Below, piece after piece: positions 6,662-14,282 of a DNA stretch of 15,524 bases. This DNA is from Pseudomonadota bacterium (GTDB lineage Bacteria > Pseudomonadota > Gammaproteobacteria > Burkholderiales > SCOH01): positions 1 to 15,524 of the forward strand of contig JAUPTR010000288.1 of the NCBI GenBank assembly GCA_030917985.1, given 5' to 3'. The position numbers were made by a program, and so were the translations under genes. Below the pieces are notes generated by a model. That model was not told the origin of the DNA. It saw only the letters and a list, made by a program, of their open reading frames with translations, and did no database searches. Each line of letters starts with the position of its first letter. The first letter of the stretch is position 1.

Positions 6662-7534
6662 ATGCTGTTGCGCATTGTTGCAATCATTTTTCCCATTGCC
6701 GCAATGGTGCTGGCCGGTTTTGCCTATGGTCGCTGGCGCCGGCCGGATATGCGCTGGCCGAACCAGATCAATATGGAAATCCTTACCCCGGCGCTGATTC
6801 TGGCTGCGCTGGCCGGCAAGGATTTTCAGTTGGCGCGTTATGCCGATCTGGCACTCGGCGGCACACTGGTTGTATTGGGGTCTGGCCTGCTGGCATGGCC
6901 GGTGGCACGTTTCTTGAAGGTAGAGGCCAAAACCCTGGTGCCGCCGATGATGTTCAACAACAGCGGCAATATGGGTATCCCACTGCTGTTGCTGGCGTTT
7001 GGCCCAGCCGCTTTGCCGGGCGCGGTGATTCTGTTTCTGGTGGAGATGATCCTGCATTTCAGCCTGGGATTCTACTTGCTGGATCATTCCGCCCGCTGGT
7101 GGACATTTTTGCGTCAGCCGGTGATGCTTGCCACGGCCATTGGGCTGTTCATCAGTTTCAGCGGTTGGCACCTGCCTGATCCGCTATTCCACGCAGTCAA
7201 AATGCTGGGCGATGCCTCGGTGCCTCTGGCACTGTTCTCGCTGGGCGTGCGCATGGTTGATATCTCGTTCCGCGATTCGCGGCTGGGTATCATCGGCGGC
7301 TTGTTGTGCCCGCTTTCCGGATTGCTGATGGCGTCGCTGTTTTTGTGGCTGCAGCCATTACCCCATCAGCAACAGGATTTGTTGTGGCTGTTTGCGGCCT
7401 TACCGCCGGCAGTGCTGAATTTCCTGGTTGCCGAACGTTTCCGTCAGGAGCCGCACAAGGTGGCATCGATCGTGTTGATCGGCAATCTGCTGAGCCTGCT
7501 GGTAATGCCAGCGGTCATGTATCTTGTGCTTTGA
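6662..7534 (+). CDS. AEC (auxin efflux carrier) family transporter
   Basis: This 290-residue protein is almost wholly hydrophobic, with about eight to ten membrane helices in two halves. The first helix starts near residue 4 and the last ends at the C-terminus. The family hallmark NNSGNMGIPLLLLAFG (near residue 100) contains the helix-breaking N-x-G-N-x-G-x-P crossover. In the second half, LGDASVPLALFSLGVRM is also conserved. Bacterial AEC proteins export or exchange small carboxylates such as malate; the substrate here is unknown. The start lies 26 bp after the prephenate dehydrogenase stop with a weak ribosome site, so co-transcription is likely. The functional link to tyrosine synthesis is only positional. 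Confidence 0.88.
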   Translation: MLLRIVAIIFPIAAMVLAGFAYGRWRRPDMRWPNQINMEILTPALILAALAGKDFQLARYADLALGGTLVVLGSGLLAWPVARFLKVEAKTLVPPMMFNNSGNMGIPLLLLAFGPAALPGAVILFLVEMILHFSLGFYLLDHSARWWTFLRQPVMLATAIGLFISFSGWHLPDPLFHAVKMLGDASVPLALFSLGVRMVDISFRDSRLGIIGGLLCPLSGLLMASLFLWLQPLPHQQQDLLWLFAALPPAVLNFLVAERFRQEPHKVASIVLIGNLLSLLVMPAVMYLVL

Positions 7535-7626
7535 TATCAGTACCGGTTCAGTGATTGTCATGCCGGCAGTTTTCAGCATGGGTGCATGCGGCGCAGGGTG
7601 GGTGGTGTGTTGGCAGAATCAGGGGG

Positions 7627-7648
7627 CTGGCATGAAAATGCATGCCAG
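7627..7648. repeat. Inverted repeat CTGGCATG/CATGCCAG
   Basis: A perfect 8-bp inverted repeat with the six-base spacer AAAATG. It lies between the convergent AEC and tesA genes and abuts the next, larger repeat, sharing base 7648. There is no adjacent T-run on either strand. Confidence 0.75.
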
Positions 7649-7699
7649 GCTGCAGGCCGCTCTGGTATTGCCTCTCAGCCCGGCCTGCAGCCCAATACC
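7648..7699. repeat. Two interleaved inverted repeats (A-B-A'-B' order)
   Basis: GGCTGCAGGCCG (7648-7659) and CGGCCTGCAGCC (7681-7692) are a perfect 12-bp inverted repeat with a 21-base loop. Inside the loop, GGTATTG (7664-7670) is perfectly complementary to CAATACC (7693-7699), directly next to the second arm. The order A-B-A'-B' is that of a pseudoknot or of two competing hairpins. No base separates A' from B', so forming both stems at once would be strained. The rest of the 221-bp gap 7535-7755 holds no supported gene. Confidence 0.75.
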
Positions 7700-7755
7700 G
7701 GCGCGGCTTGCGGCGTGCTACAGGCTGCTAGGGCTTGGCGCTGTCTTGCCCTGGC

Positions 7756-8370
7756 CTATTGGCGTTTTGTTTTTTGCTTCAACAGGGGTTGTAGTTGTTG
7801 CAGCACCTGTTTCGCAATCAATGGCTGTGCCTGGGCATTGGGATGAATGCCGTCAGCCAGGAAATAGTCGGGTTTTTCGGCAAAACCCTCCAGCAGAAAA
7901 GGCATGAACGCGGTGTTGTTTTGCCTCGCCAGACGCTGATACATGTCGCTGAACTGGCGGGTGTAGGCTGCGCCATAATTGGGTGGCAGCATCATGCCGA
8001 TCAGCAATGTCGAGGCGCCGGCAGCCCGGGATTGTTTCAGCATGTCGGCCAGGTTTTTTTCTGCCTGGACCAGCGGCAATCCGCGCAGCGCATCGTTGGC
8101 GCCCAGTTCCAGCAGCACGATTGCCGGCTTGTGCTGCTGCAGGGTTTGCGCCAGCCGGGCCAGCCCACCCGCAGTGGTTTCACCACTCACGCTGGCATTC
8201 ACCACCCGGTATTGCGGCGCCAGCTTCTGCTCCAGCAGGCGTACCCAGCCCTGGCCTGCCGGCAGGCCGTAAGCGGCACTCAGGCTATCGCCATATATCA
8301 GAATCAGCGGTGCTGCATGTAACATGCTGGCTGTACACAACCCGAATAGCAGACAGATCAATTTCCACAT
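7756..8370 (-). CDS. tesA: TesA-like periplasmic arylesterase/thioesterase (SGNH hydrolase)
   Basis: This 204-residue protein begins with a signal peptide (MWKLICLLFGLCTASMLHAA, likely cleaved after Ala19). All SGNH blocks are present: IYGDSLSAAYGL with nucleophile Ser29, VSGETTAGGL with Gly63, LELGANDALRG with Asn92, and LADGIHPNAQ with Asp173 and His176. E. coli TesA, the closest well-known relative, is a periplasmic multifunctional acyl-CoA thioesterase, arylesterase and lysophospholipase. The start ATG (8370-8368) has an AGG four bases upstream on its strand. It is divergent from ybbA with the two start codons overlapping. This tesA/ybbA/ybbP arrangement is also found in E. coli, which supports the assignment. 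Confidence 0.93.
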   Translation of the reverse strand: MWKLICLLFGLCTASMLHAAPLILIYGDSLSAAYGLPAGQGWVRLLEQKLAPQYRVVNASVSGETTAGGLARLAQTLQQHKPAIVLLELGANDALRGLPLVQAEKNLADMLKQSRAAGASTLLIGMMLPPNYGAAYTRQFSDMYQRLARQNNTAFMPFLLEGFAEKPDYFLADGIHPNAQAQPLIAKQVLQQLQPLLKQKTKRQ

Positions 8371-9076
8371 GTTGCCTAACCATTCCTTTCAAGATCCCCG
8401 GACGCCGATTCTGCAGGTTAGCGGACTGGGCAAGCAAGTGCCTTTTGCCGATCAGCAATTGACGATACTGGCGAATATCAATCTGGCGATTGCGCCGGCC
8501 GAATCACTGGCGATTGTTGGCGCCTCCGGCTCTGGCAAATCCACCCTGCTGGGCTTGATGGCAGGCCTGGATTTGCCCAGTGCCGGCAGTGTGATGATCG
8601 ATGGCGTGGATCTGACACGCTTGAGTGAAGACGGCCGCGCCGCGTTGCGCGCACACAAGGTCGGCTTTGTTTTTCAATCGTTTCAGCTGGTGCCGGCGCT
8701 GACCGCGCTGGAAAATGTCATGTTGCCACTGGAGCTGGCCGGCAAGCCCGAGGCCCGCAGCATTGCAGGTGATTGGCTGCAGCGGGTAGGGCTGGGCCAG
8801 CGTTTGCAACATTATCCCAAGCAGCTTTCCGGCGGAGAGCAGCAGCGGGTGGCGCTGGCACGGGCATTTGCCGGCAGCCCGAAAATCCTTTTTGCCGATG
8901 AGCCCACAGGTAATCTCGATTTTGCCACCGGCCGGCAGATCAGCGATTTGTTGTTCAGCCTCAACCGGCAACTGGGCACCACGCTGGTGCTGGTAACCCA
9001 TGACCAGCAACTGGCGGCACGTTGCGGGCGGCAGATTCGTCTGCATGGCGGTGAACTGGTAACGGAAACATCATGA
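8369..9076 (+). CDS. ybbA: ABC transporter ATP-binding protein, YbbA type
   Basis: This 235-residue ATPase is of the MacB/LolD-like class. Walker A is GASGSGKST (residues 51-59), the Q-loop is VFQSFQLVP (Gln103), the signature is LSGGEQQRVALARA (153-166), Walker B is ILFADEP (173-179), and the H-loop is VTHD (His211). It would energise the YbbP permease encoded next. The start at 8369 gives the usual length with a short N-terminal lead before the first strand ILQVSGLGK. An ATG at 8324 would run 45 bases into tesA and add 15 non-conserved residues. Neither has a clear Shine-Dalgarno. The TGA overlaps the ybbP ATG in ATGA, so translation is coupled. Confidence 0.9.
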   Translation: MLPNHSFQDPRTPILQVSGLGKQVPFADQQLTILANINLAIAPAESLAIVGASGSGKSTLLGLMAGLDLPSAGSVMIDGVDLTRLSEDGRAALRAHKVGFVFQSFQLVPALTALENVMLPLELAGKPEARSIAGDWLQRVGLGQRLQHYPKQLSGGEQQRVALARAFAGSPKILFADEPTGNLDFATGRQISDLLFSLNRQLGTTLVLVTHDQQLAARCGRQIRLHGGELVTETS

Positions 9077-11553
9077 ATCCCGCAAGTTTGCGTTTTGCTG
9101 TGCGTATGTTGTGGCGCGATTTGCGCGCCGGCGAGTTGCTGGCCGTTTTTGTTGCGCTGGTGATCGCTGTGGCGGCCTTGTCCGGCGTCAATCTGTTTGC
9201 CGATCGCATCCAGCGTGCGCTGAAAATCCATGCTGCCGAACTGCTGGCGGCCAATCTGCTGATCAATAGTGACCACCCAGTGCCGCAGCACTTTGCCGAT
9301 GAAGCACGGCGGCGTGGCTTGCGTCTTGCGGAAACCCGGGTATTTTCCAGTATGGCCTTGCACGCGCAGGGGGCACAACTGGTTACAGCCAAGGCGGTAT
9401 CTGCCGGCTATCCACTGCTTGGTGAGCTGCAATTGGCTGCGCCCGCGCAGCACGCTGCCGGCGCACCGCCACCGGGGCAAGTCTGGGTGGATGCGCGCAT
9501 GCTGCAACGCAGCGGCCTGCGTATCGGCCAGACATTGCAGTTGGGTAACAGCCAGTTCACGGTGGCGGGAGTGGTGAGCCGTGAGCCGGATGCGGCACTG
9601 GATCTGTTCAGTTTTGTGCCCCGCGTATTGCTGAACGTGGTGGATTTGCCCGCTACCGGGCTGATCACACAAGGCAGCCGGGTGCGTTATCGCTTGCAGA
9701 TGGCCGGGCCAGCGCAGGAGATTGCCGACTACCGACGCTGGGCCGAACCTAAACTGGGGCGTGGTGAACGCATTGAAGACATCAGTGATGCGCGCCCTGA
9801 AGTCCGGTCTGCCATGCACAAGGCGCAACGTTTTCTGGGACTGGCATCGATGGTTGCCGTGGCACTGGCAGTAATTGCAATTGCGTTGGCAACACGCCGT
9901 TATGTGCAGCGGCACCTCGATAGCGCAGCGATCATGCGTTGCCTTGGCGCCAGCCAGTCGCAGCTGTGGCGCATCTATCTGTGGCAGTTTTTGCTGCTGG
10001 CGCTGGTGGCCGGCCTGGTTGGTGCCATTGCCGGGGCCTTAATGCAAATGCTGCTGGTGAATATGCTCGGTTCACTGGTCAATGCCGGTTTGCCGTCACC
10101 CGCATATGGTTTGCTGTTGCAGACGGTGTTGCTGGGTATGGCAACCATGCTGGCATTTGCCGTGCCGCCACTATGGTTGTTACGCGACGTGCCGACCTTG
10201 CGCGTGTTGCGCCGTGATCTGGGCGATCTGTCGCGGCGCGGTTATGTCAACGGTCTCGCATGGCTGGCGCTGGCAGGATTACTGTACTGGCAGGTTGCTG
10301 ATGCGAGTGTGGCAATGTACGGTATTGCCGGCTTTGCCGTGGCAGCTCTGCTGGCGCTGGTGCTGGGCTGGCTGATGCTGCAGCTGTTGCGGCGCTTGCC
10401 CTGGCAGCCTGGCCTGGGCTGGCGTTATGGCCTGGCCAATCTGCAGCGGCGGCAGATGTTGACGCTGATCCAGATACTCTCATTGTCGCTGGGTTTGATG
10501 GCCCTGCTGGTGCTGACGCTGGTGCGTGCCGAGCTGCTGCAGGCCTGGCGCCAAAGCGTGCCGGCCGATGCTCCCAATCGTTTCATCATCAATATCCAGA
10601 ACCATCAATTGCCAGTGCTGCAGCAGCAGTTTGCCAATGCAGGCCTGCCCGTTCCGGAATTTTTTCCGATGATCCGTGGCCGGCTGCTGTCGATCAACGG
10701 TAAGCCGATTGATGTTGCCCGATACAGTGAAGAGCGGGCGCGTAATCTGGCCGAACGCGAATTCAATCTGTCATGGATGTCCCGACTTCCGGGAGATCAA
10801 CCTTTGCTGGCAGGAAAGGACTGGCCTGCCGCCACGCAAAGCTCCGGATTTTCGGTGGAAGTCGGCCTGGCACAAACACTGGGCATTCGTGTCGGCGATC
10901 GCCTTGTCTTCGATGTGGCAGGCACGCAGGTAGCCGCCCCGGTTGCCAATCTGCGCAAGGTCAACTGGGATAACTTTCGCGTCAATTTCTTTGTGATCGC
11001 CACGCCGGATTTATTGCAGCAACAGAGTTCGGGCTGGATCTGCAGCTTTCATCTCCCTTCATCGCATCAGCCCTGGATGGATGGCGTAGTGCGGCAATTG
11101 CCGAATCTGAGCGTCATCGACGTCAGCCTGATCTTGCGCGAGGTGCAGGGCATTATCGAGCGGGTGGTGCAGGCGGTGCAGTTTGTGTTTTTGCTGACAC
11201 TGCTGGCCGGCATGATTGTCTTGCATGCCGCCTTGGCTGCGACACAGGATGAGCGCCTGCGCGAGAGCGCGATTCTGCGTACGCTGGGTGCCAGCCGGCG
11301 ACAGATTCTGATGGTGATGCTTGCCGAATATGCGCTGATTGGTGCCTTGTCCGGCATGGTTGCCATGCTCGGGGCTGGTGGGCTGGGGTGGGCGTTGTCG
11401 GTCAAATTGCTGGAGTTACCCTACAGCCCATCGTTATGGCTACCCGTCGTTGCGCTGGGTGGTGGCGTGCTGCTGGTGCTGTTGGTGGGCTGGCGCAGCA
11501 TTCGCCAAGTATTGCGCGTGCCACCTTTGAAAACCTTGAACCAGATGGGATGA
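9073..11553 (+). CDS. ybbP: ABC transporter permease, YbbP type (FtsX/MacB fold)
   Basis: This 826-residue inner-membrane permease has two FtsX repeats. A first membrane helix (about residues 19-38) is followed by a large periplasmic domain. Then comes the first repeat: four helices starting at FLGLASMVAVALAVIAIALA, with the cytosolic coupling segment IMRCLGASQSQLW. Further helices lead to a second periplasmic domain. The C-terminal FtsX repeat starts at FVFLLTLLAGMIVLHAALAA and has the matching segment AILRTLGASRRQI. The fold belongs to the mechanotransmission-type ABC systems (LolCDE, MacB) that move or release hydrophobic molecules from the inner membrane outward. The substrate of YbbAP is not established here. 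A lipid-related role is suggested only by the divergent tesA esterase. It overlaps ybbA by 4 bp. Confidence 0.9.
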   Translation: MNPASLRFAVRMLWRDLRAGELLAVFVALVIAVAALSGVNLFADRIQRALKIHAAELLAANLLINSDHPVPQHFADEARRRGLRLAETRVFSSMALHAQGAQLVTAKAVSAGYPLLGELQLAAPAQHAAGAPPPGQVWVDARMLQRSGLRIGQTLQLGNSQFTVAGVVSREPDAALDLFSFVPRVLLNVVDLPATGLITQGSRVRYRLQMAGPAQEIADYRRWAEPKLGRGERIEDISDARPEVRSAMHKAQRFLGLASMVAVALAVIAIALATRRYVQRHLDSAAIMRCLGASQSQLWRIYLWQFLLLALVAGLVGAIAGALMQMLLVNMLGSLVNAGLPSPAYGLLLQTVLLGMATMLAFAVPPLWLLRDVPTLRVLRRDLGDLSRRGYVNGLAWLALAGLLYWQVADASVAMYGIAGFAVAALLALVLGWLMLQLLRRLPWQPGLGWRYGLANLQRRQMLTLIQILSLSLGLMALLVLTLVRAELLQAWRQSVPADAPNRFIINIQNHQLPVLQQQFANAGLPVPEFFPMIRGRLLSINGKPIDVARYSEERARNLAEREFNLSWMSRLPGDQPLLAGKDWPAATQSSGFSVEVGLAQTLGIRVGDRLVFDVAGTQVAAPVANLRKVNWDNFRVNFFVIATPDLLQQQSSGWICSFHLPSSHQPWMDGVVRQLPNLSVIDVSLILREVQGIIERVVQAVQFVFLLTLLAGMIVLHAALAATQDERLRESAILRTLGASRRQILMVMLAEYALIGALSGMVAMLGAGGLGWALSVKLLELPYSPSLWLPVVALGGGVLLVLLVGWRSIRQVLRVPPLKTLNQMG

Positions 11554-11556
11554 CGC

Positions 11557-12147
11557 ATGGATGAAATGGTCTTGCGGGCAATGGAAAAATGGCCGAATGT
11601 GCCCGCCGTATTCGGCTGGCTGCGCCTGGATCGGCGTGGGCGCTGGTGGATTCGTAATGAATTGCTCAGCAACCCCGTAATGATCGATTTTATTGGCAGG
11701 AATTATCTGGCTGATGCCTTTGGCCGATATTATTTTCAGAATGGCCCGCAAAAGGTGTTTGTTGAACTGGAAGCGACACCGTGGATCTACAGCCTGACGC
11801 CTTCCAGTAACGCCCAGATGTCCGTATTTACTGATCAAACCGGCGTGCAAGCCTTGCCTGAAGCGGCTGGTATTGACGATGAAGGTGCTCTCTATCTGCT
11901 CTGCGAGGGGCGTATTGGTGTAGTCGACGAGCGTGATCTGATTCAAGTGATTGAACTTATGACAGATGCGAATGGTCGAAAAACCGATGACTTGCAATTG
12001 GCAAGCTGGATGGATGGTAATCAGAGTGTGAGTCTGCTGCTGGTGCTGGCGGATGACCGTAGATTGCCTTTACAGCGCCTTTCGCGTCAAAACCTGCCTT
12101 CAGTCTATGGTTATCAGCTGCGGCCATCGGAGATATCCGCTGACTGA
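11557..12147 (+). CDS. Conserved-looking protein of unknown function downstream of ybbP
   Basis: This 196-residue soluble protein has no signal peptide or membrane segment. The N-terminal part has WPNVPAVFGWLRLDRRGRWW (residues 11-30), then a segment with many aromatic residues and GRNYLADAFGRYYFQNGPQK (from residue 48) and VFVELEATPWIYSL. The alternating beta pattern (RWWIRNE, RYYFQNG, VFVELE) suggests a beta-rich fold. I recognise the general look of DUF29xx-type betaproteobacterial proteins but cannot name the family. GGGA at 11547-11550 is a plausible ribosome site. The start is 3 bp after the ybbP stop, so it is almost certainly in the ybbA-ybbP operon and may serve that transporter. Confidence 0.75.
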   Translation: MDEMVLRAMEKWPNVPAVFGWLRLDRRGRWWIRNELLSNPVMIDFIGRNYLADAFGRYYFQNGPQKVFVELEATPWIYSLTPSSNAQMSVFTDQTGVQALPEAAGIDDEGALYLLCEGRIGVVDERDLIQVIELMTDANGRKTDDLQLASWMDGNQSVSLLLVLADDRRLPLQRLSRQNLPSVYGYQLRPSEISAD

Positions 12148-12254
12148 ACGCTTGTTGGCAGGCTGGGTAGATTGTGGCCTGAGCTTAAAACTGTGTAATA
12201 AACCCGGTTTTTATGCTAAAAATGCAATTTACATATTTTATGAAATCTGGCTAA

Positions 12255-12339
12255 GGAAGCGCTGATTGACTGCGCGGGCGAATTGCACTCGCGTGGTGCT
12301 CGAAAGCTCGCCTATCTAAAAGAAATGATCGGTGCTTCC
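12255..12339. mobile_element. Candidate 85-bp MITE-like element with IS5-type ends
   Basis: The left end GGAAGCGCTGATT (12255-12267) and the reverse complement of the right end (GGAAGCACCGATC) agree at 10 of 13 positions. The ends start GGAAG like the terminal repeats of IS5. CTAA (12251-12254) and CTGA (12340-12343) flank it and resemble the 4-bp YTAR target duplication of IS5-group elements, with one mismatch. It is too short to code for a transposase. As RNA, all 13 terminal pairs can form, three of them G-U. GGCGA/TCGCC (12277-12281/12308-12312) and GCAC/GTGC (12285-12288/12296-12299) nest inside, so a structured RNA is the alternative reading. Confidence 0.4.
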
Positions 12340-12374
12340 CTGACAGCTTGAGCCGATGCAGCGCAGCTTTTTAA

Positions 12375-12408
12375 TTGCCGACAGAATTTGCCTGCAGATA
12401 ATGATAAT
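12375..12408 (+). promoter_or_regulatory. Promoter of the PhoD-like gene with Fur-box-like repeat
   Basis: TTGCCG (12375-12380) and GATAAT (12397-12402) are separated by 16 bases, a credible sigma-70 pair preceded by a short T/A-rich stretch. The -10 hexamer is immediately repeated (GATAATGATAATGA, 12397-12410), which equals the first two hexamers of the Fur-box consensus. The third hexamer is poor, so iron control is only a possibility. Transcription would start near 12409, leaving a leader of about 35 bases. Confidence 0.45.
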
Positions 12409-12443
12409 GACCCCGCTGCCGACGCTGGGGATGGAGTAGATTG

Positions 12444-14264
12444 ATGGATAGAAGACAATTCCTGCACTTTGCTGCCGGCGCGTTTACCGTGTCGTCACTC
12501 GGATCTGCCCTGAGTGGCTGCAACATGACCACGGGTGGCAATAGCGCGCCTGATAACGCCGGTATCGGCACTTACCGGTTCCCGCAGGGTTTGTCCAGCG
12601 GCGATCCGGGGGCTGACAGCGGCGTATTCTGGACTCGCGTGGTGCGGGTAGACGGGGTCGAGGGAGATATTCCCGTTACCCTCGAAATCAGCCTCACTCC
12701 ACTTAGGGAAACGGTTGGAAGCTTCCGCCTGTTCCAGCAAATCCAGTTGGTGGCCAAGCAGGCAAACGACTACATCATCCATCACAAGCTGACAGGCCTG
12801 GAGCCTGATACCAATTATTATTTCCGTTTTGTTGCCGGGGGCGATGCCAACAATCCGGTCGGACGTTTGCGAACCTTGCCGGCTGAGTCCGCACAGGTTA
12901 CGGCAGTCCAGTTTGCGTTGCTGAATGGCCTGGACTGGAGCTACAACCACTGGCAGGCAATGACCGAGCAGGCTTTGCGTTACAGTGTTCTGACGGTGCA
13001 GACCCATTACATGGTGCTGCTGGGTGGTGCGATCAATGCGCTGGTGCCTGACCCCGGTACCATCCGCACGGTAGAGTCTGTCCACCCTGATCTGAAATTA
13101 CCGGATGGTCTGGCTGTTACTGGATATGGCAAAGTAGCCAGCACCCTGGCCGATTATGTCTACTTGCAGCAGATCTATCGCTCGGATGAGCGTTTGCAGA
13201 AGCTCCTGGCCAACTATACCTTGATGCCGGTTTTTGGCGAGCATGATTTTACCAACGATGCCTGGCAGGACCATGAGACCTACACTGCCGCCAATCAGCA
13301 GCGGCGCGAGCAGCTACTGGCTGCGCTGGCTGCCTGGATGCGCTACATGCCGCTTGATTGGGGCGATGTATCCTACGATCCGGTAGCGGCTGATTTCTCG
13401 CGTATCAAGTTGTATCGCAACTTCCGCTTTGGCAATCTGTTTGATCTGACCTTGACTGAGCAACGTCTGCAGCGCAGCGATCATGCTATTCCGGAGAATG
13501 TTAACCATGGCCCGTTTGCCTTGACCGGAGGTGTTGGCAGCCGGCTCATGGCTGATCCGGCGGAATTGGCGAGCTACAGTAATGGTTCGCAGAAGATTCT
13601 GGGCGATGAACAGATGGCCTGGCTCAAGACCCAGTTGACCAAGCCTGGTGTTGTGTGGCGTTTGTTGGTGGGAGAGTCTCCCTTCACCTATATGCCTATT
13701 GATTTCACTAATGAGCCATCTCTGGCGCCAGAACTGAGAAAAAAGAGCTTGATGTCAGCCGACTCATGGGGCGGGTATCTTGCACAACAGCAGGAATTGC
13801 TTGGTTTTGTCGAGCAAAATGCGGTCGGCAATCTGGTTTCTCTGGCGGCAGGCGGTTTTTTTGCTGCGTCGGAAATCTGGTCGGACTATTCCGGAGTACG
13901 TAAGCCGGTGATGGTGGAGTGTTGCACTGCGCCAATAAGCGGTCGAGCACTATCAGAGGAGATGGTTGACCATTTGAAAGCAGAAACCGACCCGCGTTAT
14001 ACGCCGTTGAAGCAACTGTTTACCCAGAGTTATCTGATTGACCGGCGCTTGCTGGGGCAGTTGAATGGTTGGGTCAAACACTTGAACACCGGCAGCAGAG
14101 GGTATGCAATGGTCTATGTCAGAAGTAATGAATTGATTATCGACAGCATTCGAACCACCGAAGTGTCTGCCAATGGGCAGCTGACTGGCTCATTGGTTGC
14201 GGGACGAACGCGCGCGACGATCAAGACTGGCCAGATTGGTATGGTGATTACTGAGTTCAGTTGA
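12444..14264 (+). CDS. PhoD-family (alkaline phosphatase D-like) Tat lipoprotein, probably catalytically inactive
   Basis: This 606-residue exported protein starts MDRRQFLHFAAGAF, a Tat-type twin-arginine signal. The lipobox LSGC (Cys26) predicts lipid attachment. The PhoD N-terminal domain is clear: FPQGLSSGDPGADSGVFWTR (residues 46-65) and GLEPDTNYYFRF (118-129). Later scaffold motifs also match: GDEQMAWLKTQL (387-398) and KPVMVECCTAPISG (487-500). The catalytic motifs do not. The usual S-C-Q is NGL (161-163), the usual H-L-G-D-Y-I-Y-E is LLGGAIN (192-198), the usual W-D-D-H-E is FGEHD (264-268), and the usual G-D-x-H is GGFF (470-473). Most expected metal ligands are therefore gone while the reading frame is intact, which points to a pseudoenzyme with a new role. 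GGAG at 12433-12436 supports the ATG at 12444 over the TTG at 12441. A terminator follows. Confidence 0.8.
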   Translation: MDRRQFLHFAAGAFTVSSLGSALSGCNMTTGGNSAPDNAGIGTYRFPQGLSSGDPGADSGVFWTRVVRVDGVEGDIPVTLEISLTPLRETVGSFRLFQQIQLVAKQANDYIIHHKLTGLEPDTNYYFRFVAGGDANNPVGRLRTLPAESAQVTAVQFALLNGLDWSYNHWQAMTEQALRYSVLTVQTHYMVLLGGAINALVPDPGTIRTVESVHPDLKLPDGLAVTGYGKVASTLADYVYLQQIYRSDERLQKLLANYTLMPVFGEHDFTNDAWQDHETYTAANQQRREQLLAALAAWMRYMPLDWGDVSYDPVAADFSRIKLYRNFRFGNLFDLTLTEQRLQRSDHAIPENVNHGPFALTGGVGSRLMADPAELASYSNGSQKILGDEQMAWLKTQLTKPGVVWRLLVGESPFTYMPIDFTNEPSLAPELRKKSLMSADSWGGYLAQQQELLGFVEQNAVGNLVSLAAGGFFAASEIWSDYSGVRKPVMVECCTAPISGRALSEEMVDHLKAETDPRYTPLKQLFTQSYLIDRRLLGQLNGWVKHLNTGSRGYAMVYVRSNELIIDSIRTTEVSANGQLTGSLVAGRTRATIKTGQIGMVITEFS

Positions 14265-14282
14265 CGCCTGCCTCGCCTCAAG

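Noticed and set aside
7524..7907. 127-codon plus-strand frame between the AEC gene and tesA
   Set aside because: Its second half is antisense to tesA and its first half lies in inverted repeats; it has no ribosome site and an odd Cys/Ala-rich composition.
8812..9915. 367-codon minus-strand frame opposite ybbA and ybbP
   Set aside because: It is a shadow of two well-supported genes in GC-rich DNA, with His/Gln/Arg-rich, domain-free sequence.
12188..12222. AAACCCGGTTTTT near 12200 as a terminator for the operon ending at 12147
   Set aside because: The two arms leave only one or two loop bases, so a stable hairpin cannot form.
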